A DNA stretch of 64,000 bases, from the NCBI GenBank assembly GCA_919901855.1, contig CAKKQC010000040.1, positions 62,001 through 126,000 of the forward strand, written 5' to 3'. The position numbers and the translations under genes were made by a program. The notes beneath the pieces are model-generated. The model made no database searches, was not told the DNA's origin, and worked only from the letters and a program-made list of their open reading frames with translations. The DNA comes from a bacterium. Its GTDB lineage: Bacteria > Oederibacteriota > CAKKQC01. Below, piece by piece: positions 1 to 7,406 of the stretch (positions are counted from its first letter, which is position 1; each line of letters begins with the position of its first letter).

Positions 1-1348
1 CCAGCTTGTACGCCGTGTCGGCGTCGAGCGGCGCGCGGCTGGTCGCGACCGGGATTTCAAGGGCGATGCGGTCCTGCTCGCCGAACCCGAAGCTTCGCAG
101 GAACTGGGTGAGCGACGCGGCGCCGATCAGCGGGGCCATGCGCGCCATCGCAATGTTACAGGACGAGTTGAAGGCGTCCGAGAAGCTTCCGACCGTGCGG
201 TGCGCGGTCCAGTCCCAGAACGGCTCGGGGCCGATCATGAGGTAGCCCCGGCAGCGGAAGGGGAACAGGCGCGACGTGTCCGCGTGCGACTCGAGGAGCG
301 CGGCCATCGAGACGATCTTGGCGATCGAGCCCGGCTCATACAGGGAATCGAAGGCGCGATTGCGCAGGGGATCGTTGTCGTTCCCCATGATCTGGGCCCA
401 TTTCCGGTTGAGCTGGTTGGGCCGGAACGTCGGATGCGAGACGGCCGCCAGAATGCTTCCCGTCGATGGTCGGATGATGACGACCGCCCCCTTCTGCCAG
501 CCGAGGGCCGCGTCGACGATCCGCTGGAGCCGGGCGTCGATCGTGAGCGTGACTACGTTTCCCTGCATGGTGTCGCCGAGGGCCTCCTCGAGCCCCGCGC
601 GGCCGTGGTCCGTCGTCCGGTACCCGACCACGTGGGCCGTCCAGAAGTCGCAGGGGTAGACCGGGGACGACGTCGCGAGATCGAGGGCGGCCAGCGGCTG
701 ACCCGTCCGGTCGAGGATGTAGGGGATGTTGCCGCGGCTCCGGGCCTCCTGCGCGCGGGCGAGTGCGGCCTGAATCTCGGCGGACCGGGGGGCGAGGGCC
801 AGCGCGAGCTGGTACTGGTCCACGGCCTTCGGGAGCTTCCCCTGGGCGTAAAGGAGCTGGCCCTGGAGGAGGTTCGCGACGGCGCTGCGGGGGTTCAGTT
901 CCAGCGTGTGCTCGAGTTCGGCCTCGGCCTGGTCGTACGCGCCGCCGTCGAGGAGGCGCCGGGCCTCCTTCACGTGGTTGATGAACGGGTTCGAGCGTAA
1001 CCCCTTCGCGATCGCGGCCGTGTAGCTGTTTCGCGCCTTCGCGCGCCAGCCGGGCGCGGCCTGCTTGAGGAAGAGATAACCGGCGCAATCGTGGACCCAC
1101 GGGTGCTCGGGCTTGAGGGACCACGCGCGCTCGAAAGCCTCCTGCGCCTTCGGATACTCGCGGCGATCGATCGCGTGCCGCCCCTCGTAGAGGGCGGCCA
1201 GGAAGGAGAGACGGTCCTTCGCCAGCCAGCCCACGAAGAGGGCGAGGGCCAGCACGACCGCCAGCCGGCCCAACGGGCGCGGTGACCAGCGGCGGGCGTG
1301 CCGGCGGGGCTCGAACAGGCTTTCGCGCTTCCGGCGTCTGAGCAACAT
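1..1348 (-). CDS. TPR-containing penicillin-binding protein (transpeptidase), partial
   Basis: Reading leftward from ATG at 1348 gives 449 residues open to the window edge. An arginine-rich N-terminus and one membrane segment (about residues 29-43) are followed by TPR-like helices (about 50-205). A PBP signature RGNIPYILDRTG comes next, then a transpeptidase domain with the SxxK motif SIAK (Ser341, Lys344) and the SxN motif SCN (396-398). The KTG motif would lie beyond the edge. The family cross-links peptidoglycan on the outer face of the inner membrane. The usual class B pedestal is very short here and the TPR block takes its place, which is unusual. The start sits six bases after a TACAAT box, so the mRNA is probably leaderless. 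Overlapping long frames on both strands are shadows. The PBP call is secure; which peptidoglycan machinery it serves is unknown. Confidence 0.88.
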   Translation of the reverse strand, partial: MLLRRRKRESLFEPRRHARRWSPRPLGRLAVVLALALFVGWLAKDRLSFLAALYEGRHAIDRREYPKAQEAFERAWSLKPEHPWVHDCAGYLFLKQAAPGWRAKARNSYTAAIAKGLRSNPFINHVKEARRLLDGGAYDQAEAELEHTLELNPRSAVANLLQGQLLYAQGKLPKAVDQYQLALALAPRSAEIQAALARAQEARSRGNIPYILDRTGQPLAALDLATSSPVYPCDFWTAHVVGYRTTDHGRAGLEEALGDTMQGNVVTLTIDARLQRIVDAALGWQKGAVVIIRPSTGSILAAVSHPTFRPNQLNRKWAQIMGNDNDPLRNRAFDSLYEPGSIAKIVSMAALLESHADTSRLFPFRCRGYLMIGPEPFWDWTAHRTVGSFSDAFNSSCNIAMARMAPLIGAASLTQFLRSFGFGEQDRIALEIPVATSRAPLDADTAYKL

Positions 1349-1354
1349 CGGCCA

Positions 1355-1360
1355 ATTGTA
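1355..1360 (-). promoter_or_regulatory. -10 box of leaderless promoter for the PBP gene
   Basis: On the minus strand TACAAT is followed by exactly six bases and the ATG at 1348. Transcription starting about seven bases after the box would begin at the start codon. I see no convincing -35 and no ribosome binding site. Confidence 0.5.
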
Positions 1361-1519
1361 GCCGATGCGGGGCTTCAGGCGACTTCAGCCGCCCTGCCCA
1401 GCGTGTGGCAAAGCGCCCGGTTCGGGGCTGTGCGAAGGCCGGACGACGGAGCATGCTGGAAACGGAAGGAGAGATGGCGATGGCAAGACGGAACGGGGTA
1501 GCGGGGCGCGACGGGCGGC

Positions 1520-1549
1520 TTGACACCCGCCGGGCGGGGTTGCTAGCGT
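1520..1549 (+). promoter_or_regulatory. Sigma-70 type promoter for the exported protein and recA, with palindromic spacer
   Basis: TTGACA (1520-1525) and TAGCGT (1544-1549) are separated by 18 bases, and TGC precedes the -10 (extended -10). The spacer contains a perfect palindrome, CCCGCC G GGCGGG (1526-1538), where a repressor could block polymerase. No canonical LexA box is visible. Confidence 0.6.
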
Positions 1550-1570
1550 GAGGCCCTCGGCGGACATTTC

Positions 1571-2134
1571 ATGCGCATCCGGCGCGTTTTCATGGCTCTG
1601 ATGACCGCGCTTCCGATCGCGGCTCCCTTCGGGGCCTCGCAGGCGGGAGCGGAGGGCACTGTCGCCGGGGTCTCCCTCGGCCTCGCGATGGTGTCGGATC
1701 AGCTCGTGGTGCGCGACAGCTTCCTCGGGGCCGCGCTGTTGCCGGCTCCGTCGGTGGGCGCGCACCTCCGCCGGGCACCGGAGTCGACCGGGGCTCTGGG
1801 CTGGGACCTGTCGATGGAATTCGCGCTGTTCGAGAGCGAGTCCGACAACCGGATCCGGATCTTCTATCTTCCGGCCGAGGCAGGCGCCCTGTTGGGGGTG
1901 ACCACCGTCCAGGATGTCGCGCTTGAACTGAGGGTCGCGGCCGGCGGGGCGCTGATCTCGGGTGGCCTGGGATCTACGCACGAGACGATCGGCCTCGGGC
2001 TCACTTCCGTGGGCGGGCAGATGTCGTATGCCATTCACCGTCTTTCCGTCGTTCTGGGCATCGAGGCGGGCGTGCTGTGGCAGAAGCACCCACAGTCGGT
2101 GTTTCAGATACGGCTGGCACTGTTAACCGGGTAA
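1571..2134 (+). CDS. Exported protein of unknown function
   Basis: 187 residues. The N-terminus [19 protein letters not shown] is a clear signal peptide, probably cleaved near Ala27. The mature part alternates polar and hydrophobic residues with many Gly and Ser and ends in amphipathic strands, which looks like a small outer-membrane beta-barrel or periplasmic beta protein. I recognise no family. It is transcribed from the promoter at 1520-1549 and ends 38 bases before recA, so the two are probably cotranscribed. The association with recA has no obvious functional meaning. Confidence 0.65.
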   Translation: MRIRRVFMALMTALPIAAPFGASQAGAEGTVAGVSLGLAMVSDQLVVRDSFLGAALLPAPSVGAHLRRAPESTGALGWDLSMEFALFESESDNRIRIFYLPAEAGALLGVTTVQDVALELRVAAGGALISGGLGSTHETIGLGLTSVGGQMSYAIHRLSVVLGIEAGVLWQKHPQSVFQIRLALLTG

Positions 2135-2172
2135 TTTCACATAAGCGGGGCCTGGGCCCCAAGGAGGCAGTC

Positions 2173-3294
2173 ATGGCGATCGAAGCGCAGGTGGACGGAA
2201 AACCGAAGGAAGACCGGGATCACAAGGAGCGCCAGCGGGCGCTCGACCTCGTACTCGCGGGGATCGAGAAGCAGTTCGGCAAGGGGGCCGTGATGCGGCT
2301 AGGCGATTCGAGGGTGGAGCCCGTGAAGTCGATCTCCACGGGGGCGCTCTCGCTGGACCTGGCGACCGGGATCGGCGGAGTGCCCCGGGGGCGCATCGTC
2401 GAGCTCTTCGGCCCGGAGTCGTCCGGCAAGACGACGCTGGCCCTCCATATCGTCGCGCAGGCCCAGAAGGCCGGGGGTGTCGCGGCGTTCGTGGACGCCG
2501 AGCACGCGCTCGACCCGGGCTACGCGACCCGGCTGGGGGTGAATATCGCGGATCTGTACATCTCGCAGCCGGACTCCGGTGAGCAGGCGCTCGAGATCAC
2601 CGAGCAGCTCGTCAGCAGCGGATCGTTGGACGTGGTTGTCATCGACTCGGTCGCGGCGCTGGTGCCCAAGGCGGAGATCGAGGGCGAGATGGGCGACCAG
2701 TTCATGGGCCTGCAGGCCCGGTTGATGTCGCAGGCGATGCGGAAGCTGACCTCCGTGATCAGCCGGTCTTCCACCTGCGCGATCTTCATCAACCAGATCC
2801 GGGAGAAGATCGGGATCATGTTCGGAAACCCCGAGGTGACCCCGGGCGGCCGGGCGCTCAAGTTCTACTCCTCGATGCGGCTCGACATCCGCCGCGTGGA
2901 GACCCTCAAGGACGGGACCACGGCGGTCGGCAACCGGGTCAAGGTCAAGGTCGTGAAGAACAAGATGGCGCCGCCGTTTCGCGAGGCCGAGTTCGACGTC
3001 ATGTTCGGCGAGGGCATCAACCGGCTCGGGATCCTGCTCGATCTCGGGGTGGACAACGGGATCGTCGAGAAGAGCGGCGCCTGGTTCAACTACGGGACCA
3101 CGCGGATCGGCCAGGGCAAGGAAGGCGCCCGGGTATTCCTCAAGGAGAACGTCAAGGTCGCCGAGGAGATCGAGCGCAAACTGCGGGAGAAGCTGGGGAT
3201 GGCCGCCGGCCCCGTGCCGGCGCCCGCGGCCGCTCCGGCTTCGGCGCCGACTCCACCCGCCTCAAAGAGGCAATCCGAAGGAGGGAAAGCGTAA
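2173..3294 (+). CDS. recA: Recombinase RecA
   Basis: 373 residues. RecA forms ATP-dependent filaments on single-stranded DNA for homologous recombination and SOS signalling. Walker A GPESSGKT lies near residue 80, and [22 protein letters not shown] and INQIREKIG are all intact. The ATG at 2173 is chosen because it follows AAGGAGG (2161-2167) at ideal spacing; the frame is open further upstream but without support. The C-terminal tail is rich in Pro and Ala instead of the usual acidic residues. No SOS box was found upstream. The AsmA-like gene follows after six bases. Confidence 0.98.
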   Translation: MAIEAQVDGKPKEDRDHKERQRALDLVLAGIEKQFGKGAVMRLGDSRVEPVKSISTGALSLDLATGIGGVPRGRIVELFGPESSGKTTLALHIVAQAQKAGGVAAFVDAEHALDPGYATRLGVNIADLYISQPDSGEQALEITEQLVSSGSLDVVVIDSVAALVPKAEIEGEMGDQFMGLQARLMSQAMRKLTSVISRSSTCAIFINQIREKIGIMFGNPEVTPGGRALKFYSSMRLDIRRVETLKDGTTAVGNRVKVKVVKNKMAPPFREAEFDVMFGEGINRLGILLDLGVDNGIVEKSGAWFNYGTTRIGQGKEGARVFLKENVKVAEEIERKLREKLGMAAGPVPAPAAAPASAPTPPASKRQSEGGKA

Positions 3295-3300
3295 GCGACC

Positions 3301-5466
3301 ATGGCTGACAACAACCTGAAGAAGAAGGGCGGGCTGCTGGGCAAACTCCTCATCGCCGCGGGCGCGTGTGCCGTGCTCTTTGCGCTGGCGGTCGTCTTGG
3401 CTCCGCGGTTCATCCCATGGGAGAAAGTGCGCCAGCAGATCGAAGAGAAGGGCAGCGCGGCGCTGAATCGCGAGGTCCGGCTCAAGAGTCTCTCGGTTAG
3501 CCTGTTCTCGGGCGTCGAGATCACGGGGTTCCGGATCGGTCCCGCCAAGGGCCGGGAGGAACCCGACCTCGTGTCCGCCGGCCGCGTGGTGGCCAAGTAC
3601 CGTCTCCTTCCGCTCCTCTGGCTCCAGGTCGTGGTCCGCAAGATCGAGCTCGTCGAGCCGAAGCTCTTCGTCGGCAAGGATGCAAAGGGGCAATGGAGCT
3701 TCGCCGACCTGATGGGGAAGGCTCCCGCATCCGCCGGAGGTCCCGCCAAGCCGATGACGCTGCCCATAGGGGTCGACGTGGACTCGATCAAGGTGACGGG
3801 CGGCTCGCTCGAATACCGGGATGCGTCGGCGAAGCCCGTCTTCTCGGCCGGCGTCGGGAAGCTCGATGTCCTGATCCGCGGTTTCTCCCTGTCGGGAGCG
3901 CTCGCGTCGGTGAAGACTTCCTGCGTCGTGGAACTGGACGGTAAGGCGATGCCGGTGGAAGCCGCGGGGAAGCTCGGGATCAACCTCAACCGGTCGCTGG
4001 TCACTCTCAAGGACTTCGCCGTGGGTCTCCCCGGCATCAAGGCCACGGCCTCGGGCGAAGTAACGCAGATCCAGGTCCTGCCGACCATGAACCTGACCAT
4101 TCACGCGGTCGCGGACCTTCCCGCCGTCTGGGCCGGGTATGCCGGGTTCATCCCCAAAGGCGTCCGGGACATGATGTCGCTGGCCGGGCTGGCGACGGTG
4201 GACGCCAAGGTGGGCGGCACGCAGAACAAGCTCAGCCTCGAAGGGTCGGCCGTCGCGAAGGCGGTGGCGGTCGACCTCAAGGACTGGCCGGGGGCGTTCG
4301 AGAACCTCGAGGGTAAGATCTCGTTCACCGAGGACACGGTCTCAGCGACGGATCTGCGCTTCATGTCGTATGGCAGCCCGTTCACGTTCGAGTGCCAGAT
4401 CCGGAACCTCGGGTTCGCGAAGCCGATGGCGTTCGACTATCGTAAGTTCTCGCCGAAGGGCAAGTTCTCGGCCGTATGCCCGAAGCTCGTGCTGGACAAG
4501 CTGCTGCCGCCGCCCATGAAGATGGTCGGGGGCGAGAAGCCCAAGCCGGGGGCCGAGCCACCCCCGCCGCCGGAGATGGACTTCCGCGGCATGATCCCGA
4601 AGGGCGTCGAGATCGAGGGGGATGCCCGGGTCGACGAGCTCCGCGCGCGCAAGCTCGTGTTCCTCAAGGAGAAGGTCCACGTCCGGATCATGGGCGAGAC
4701 CATCCACTACGAGCTGACGGACGCCTCCTACGGCGGCACCCAGACGGGGTCGGGGAAGGTCATGCTGGGCACGTTCCCGATCACGTTCGAGGCTGCGGGC
4801 AAGCTCACGGGATTCCAGATCGGCCGGTTCATGGACGACAGCCTCGAGACGTTCGTAGCGGGTGGTTCGGCTGGGAAGGGCCGCATCGAAGGTGCGACTG
4901 CTGCGGACTACGCGATCTCGTGCAAGGGCATCTGGCCCGCGTCGATCAGGAAGTACATCAAGGGTACGGCGCTGGTCAGCATCGAGAACGGCAAGGCGAC
5001 GAAGCTCGCATTCCTGAAGGGGTTGGGCAAGGTCCTGAAGACGGATATGTTCGAGCGGGACATGACCTTCAAGAGTCTCGGCGGCCACTTCGTCCTGGGA
5101 GGCGGAAAGGCGGACACGCCGGATTTCGCCATGGATCCGGGGCCTGAGGGTGACCTGGGGCTCACGTACAAGGGCTCCATCGGGCTCGAGGACTACGCGC
5201 TCAAGGGCGAGATGACGACCCGGTTCCACCCGCGGAACGCGGACGAGGTCATGAAGGGCGAAATCGGCAAGGCGCTGTTCACGAAGGACAAGGATGGCTG
5301 GGCGGTCGGCCTGTGGGACGTCAAGGGTACGCTGTTCCTGCCGATTCCGACGCCATCGACCAAGCAGCTCGGAACCAAGGCCAAGGCGGCGGCCCAGACC
5401 GAGCTCAAGAAGGCCGCTCCGGCGGCCACCAAGGCGCTCAGGGGCCTCTTCAAGAAGAAGAAGTAG
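3301..5466 (+). CDS. AsmA-family inner-membrane protein
   Basis: 721 residues. A lysine-rich start, one membrane anchor (about residues 13-33) and a long periplasmic beta-rich region follow the AsmA pattern. REVRLKSLSVSLFSGVEI near residue 55 resembles the conserved AsmA N-terminal block. A proline-rich linker (PGAEPPPPPEMDF) occurs near residue 420, and the tail is very rich in Lys. AsmA-like proteins belong to the bridge-like lipid transfer superfamily and influence outer-membrane lipid supply. It starts six bases after recA, with AAGGAGGG inside the recA end as a possible distant ribosome site, so it is probably cotranscribed with recA. The substrate is unknown. Confidence 0.75.
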   Translation: MADNNLKKKGGLLGKLLIAAGACAVLFALAVVLAPRFIPWEKVRQQIEEKGSAALNREVRLKSLSVSLFSGVEITGFRIGPAKGREEPDLVSAGRVVAKYRLLPLLWLQVVVRKIELVEPKLFVGKDAKGQWSFADLMGKAPASAGGPAKPMTLPIGVDVDSIKVTGGSLEYRDASAKPVFSAGVGKLDVLIRGFSLSGALASVKTSCVVELDGKAMPVEAAGKLGINLNRSLVTLKDFAVGLPGIKATASGEVTQIQVLPTMNLTIHAVADLPAVWAGYAGFIPKGVRDMMSLAGLATVDAKVGGTQNKLSLEGSAVAKAVAVDLKDWPGAFENLEGKISFTEDTVSATDLRFMSYGSPFTFECQIRNLGFAKPMAFDYRKFSPKGKFSAVCPKLVLDKLLPPPMKMVGGEKPKPGAEPPPPPEMDFRGMIPKGVEIEGDARVDELRARKLVFLKEKVHVRIMGETIHYELTDASYGGTQTGSGKVMLGTFPITFEAAGKLTGFQIGRFMDDSLETFVAGGSAGKGRIEGATAADYAISCKGIWPASIRKYIKGTALVSIENGKATKLAFLKGLGKVLKTDMFERDMTFKSLGGHFVLGGGKADTPDFAMDPGPEGDLGLTYKGSIGLEDYALKGEMTTRFHPRNADEVMKGEIGKALFTKDKDGWAVGLWDVKGTLFLPIPTPSTKQLGTKAKAAAQTELKKAAPAATKALRGLFKKKK

Positions 5467-5472
5467 AGGCCA

Positions 5473-5502
5473 TTGCTTGCGGGCGCACGCGCCCCTTAGG
5501 CT
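5473..5502 (+). promoter_or_regulatory. Leaderless promoter for the glycosyltransferase operon
   Basis: TTGCTT (5473-5478), an 18-base spacer and TAGGCT (5497-5502) are followed by six bases and the ATG at 5509. There is no ribosome binding site. Confidence 0.5.
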
Positions 5503-5508
5503 AGGCCG

Positions 5509-6405
5509 ATGAAGATCAGCGGCATCACGATCGCGTACCGCGCCGTCGAGAACGGCTACCCCCTGACCGAGAGCCTGCGGTCGCTCCTGCCCCTGTGCGA
5601 CGAGATCGTCGCGAACGTGGGGAGATCGGACGACGGAACGCTCGAGGCCATCGCGGGGCTGGGGGTCGACCGGATCAGGCTCCTGGAGGAGGAATGGGAC
5701 CTGTCCCTCCGGGAGAAGGGGCTCCTCCTCTCGCGGGAGACCAACCGGGCGCTGGACGCGGCGACCGGGGACTGGGTCGTCTACCTCCAGGCGGACGAGG
5801 TCCTGCACGAACGCGACATCGAGGGGCTGCGGGACCTGATGGCGTCCTGTGAACGGCGTAGCTCCGGCTGCGTCCGCAGCCACGTGGACGGGATCGAACT
5901 CGGGTACTTCCACTTCTACGGATCTACCCGGTTCGTGCAGGACAATCCATTCGGCTGGTACACGCGCGCGGTGCGGGTGGTGCGCCGCGACCCCGCGATC
6001 AGGTCCGTGGGTGACGCGCTTAAGTTCCGCCGGATCGAGGGCGGCCGGTCGCACCGCCTCCGGGCCGTGCGCTCTGCCGCCCGCGTGTACCACTACGGCT
6101 GGGCGCGTCCGCCCGAGGTGATGCTGAAGAAGCAGCGGCACTTCGACCGGTTCTGGCATTCGGACGACGAGGTCGCCCGGCGCTACGCGACGATCGACGC
6201 GCGGACGATCTATGCGGATACCGCGAACCTCGTCCCGTTCGCGGGCACGCACCCGGCGGTGATGGCGGAGCGGGTGGCGGCGTCGACCTGGGCTTTCGAC
6301 CCGGGCCCGCGGTCCCGGTGGCCACGTTGGGCGCGCATAGCGCTCCTGGCCGTCCGGCATCCGCTCGGAAAGGTGCTTGCGCGGTGGCGGGGCTCCAAGC
6401 CATGA
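5509..6405 (+). CDS. Glycosyltransferase, family 2-like
   Basis: 298 residues. The N-terminal Rossmann-like part (ISGITIAYRAVENGYPLTES, then DEIVANVGRSDDGT) matches GT2 enzymes of the kind that extend glycans or lipid-linked sugars. The position of the metal-binding DxD is occupied by YLQADEVLHE, so one acidic residue is replaced and the exact motif is unclear. The C-terminal half (FYGSTRFVQDNPFGWY, VYHYGWARPP) resembles other uncharacterised proteins of this type. It has no membrane segment. It is the first gene of a translationally coupled set with the Nudix hydrolase (ATGA overlap). Donor and acceptor are unknown. Confidence 0.75.
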   Translation: MKISGITIAYRAVENGYPLTESLRSLLPLCDEIVANVGRSDDGTLEAIAGLGVDRIRLLEEEWDLSLREKGLLLSRETNRALDAATGDWVVYLQADEVLHERDIEGLRDLMASCERRSSGCVRSHVDGIELGYFHFYGSTRFVQDNPFGWYTRAVRVVRRDPAIRSVGDALKFRRIEGGRSHRLRAVRSAARVYHYGWARPPEVMLKKQRHFDRFWHSDDEVARRYATIDARTIYADTANLVPFAGTHPAVMAERVAASTWAFDPGPRSRWPRWARIALLAVRHPLGKVLARWRGSKP

Positions 6406-6827
6406 GGGCCACGATCCGGAGCGCTGGGTGCGTCCTCTATCGGCGCCAGGGCGGCCGCGCGGAGTTCCTCCTGATTCGCAACGCGAAGGGGCACTGGGAC
6501 TTTCCCAAGGGGCATGTCGAGCCAGGGGAGTCGTCGCAGGCCGCCATGCGCCGCGAGACGCGGGAGGAAACCGGGTTGCATTTGGGGTCTGTCGAACCGG
6601 GATGGACCCGGCGCCTGCGGTACCGCGTTCGCGAGGAAGGTCGCATGCGGCCCAAGACCGTCCTGTACCGGCTGGCGCAGGCGCGACCCGGCCGCGTGAG
6701 GCTTTCCGTCGAGCATACGGCGTCCCGCTGGACGGACACGGCCGGGGCCCTGAGGCTTCTCGGGTTCGCGAACGCGCGGCGACTGCTCCGGGAGGCGGCC
6801 CGCCGCCTCGCGGCGGGGCGGACATGA
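6402..6827 (+). CDS. Nudix hydrolase, Ap4A-hydrolase-like
   Basis: 141 residues, starting at the ATG that overlaps the preceding stop as ATGA. The Nudix box occupies residues 37-59 (GHVEPGE then RRETREETGL) and carries the metal-binding RExxEE residues. FPKGHVEPGES is typical of bis(5'-nucleosyl)-tetraphosphatases and related diadenosine polyphosphate hydrolases, so the likely role is nucleotide house-cleaning in the cytoplasm. An earlier in-frame ATG lies inside the glycosyltransferase gene and is less likely to be used. Confidence 0.88.
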   Translation: MRATIRSAGCVLYRRQGGRAEFLLIRNAKGHWDFPKGHVEPGESSQAAMRRETREETGLHLGSVEPGWTRRLRYRVREEGRMRPKTVLYRLAQARPGRVRLSVEHTASRWTDTAGALRLLGFANARRLLREAARRLAAGRT

Positions 6828-7369
6828 CCCCGTCGCGCCACGCTGTGGCCTCGGCCGCTCTCGCCGCCGGGTGCGGGCTGGCTTGGCGCTCGCCGGAGGC
6901 GGCTGCGGCCGCGTTCGTGGGCGGGACGCTGCTCGACGTGGATCACTGGTTCGACTACACCTGGAACCGGGTCGGTCCCTTCACGGTGCGGCGGTTCGTC
7001 CGGCTGTGTGTCGAGTACCGGCTCCCGAAGTTCTACCTGCTGATGCACTCGTTCGAGTGGCTGATACCGTTCTGGCTGGCCGCGTGGATGCTCCCGGCGC
7101 CGCCCTGGGTGCGGGCCTGCACGCTGGGGCTGATCCTGCACATGGCGATGGACATGGCCGGGAACGGCATGGCGCTCGGAGCCTACTGGTTCGTATACCG
7201 GTGGCGCCACGGCTTCGACGCGCGAGCCATGGTCCTGCGCCTGCCTCCCGAGGCGATTTGCTGGTGGGGCAGCCTTGGTGCTTATCGCCGGGGTCGCCGG
7301 TCTCGGTCGGCGCGCGGCTACCGACGTCCGGAGGTGCCCGAACGCGGGCCGAAGCGGCCGGTGCCTTGA
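6824..7369 (+). CDS. YdjM/DUF457-like membrane protein, putative metal-dependent hydrolase
   Basis: 181 residues. The ATG overlaps the Nudix stop as ATGA. Several hydrophobic helices carry conserved polar residues in the pattern of YdjM-type proteins: GGTLLDVDHWFDY, LMHSFEW and LHMAMDMAGN, offering His and Asp residues that could bind metal. The C-terminus is a long basic tail. The biochemical role of the family is not established, and the frame extends upstream inside the Nudix gene, which I exclude. Confidence 0.6.
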   Translation: MTPSRHAVASAALAAGCGLAWRSPEAAAAAFVGGTLLDVDHWFDYTWNRVGPFTVRRFVRLCVEYRLPKFYLLMHSFEWLIPFWLAAWMLPAPPWVRACTLGLILHMAMDMAGNGMALGAYWFVYRWRHGFDARAMVLRLPPEAICWWGSLGAYRRGRRSRSARGYRRPEVPERGPKRPVP

Positions 7370-7406
7370 CTGAACACCGTCCAGCCCGGATGATGGACGC
7401 CTGAAC

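Noticed and set aside
336-1526. A 396-codon minus-strand frame overlapping the PBP gene
   Set aside because: It runs in a different phase from the frame with SxxK and SxN motifs and reads as Arg/Pro-rich noise.
2100-2172. A LexA/SOS box directly before recA
   Set aside because: No CTGT-N8-ACAG or GAAC-N4-GTTC type sequence is present.
4342-6825. An 827-codon minus-strand frame opposite the AsmA-like, glycosyltransferase and Nudix genes
   Set aside because: Its sequence has only low-complexity Arg/Pro/Glu runs, while the opposite strand carries recognisable families.
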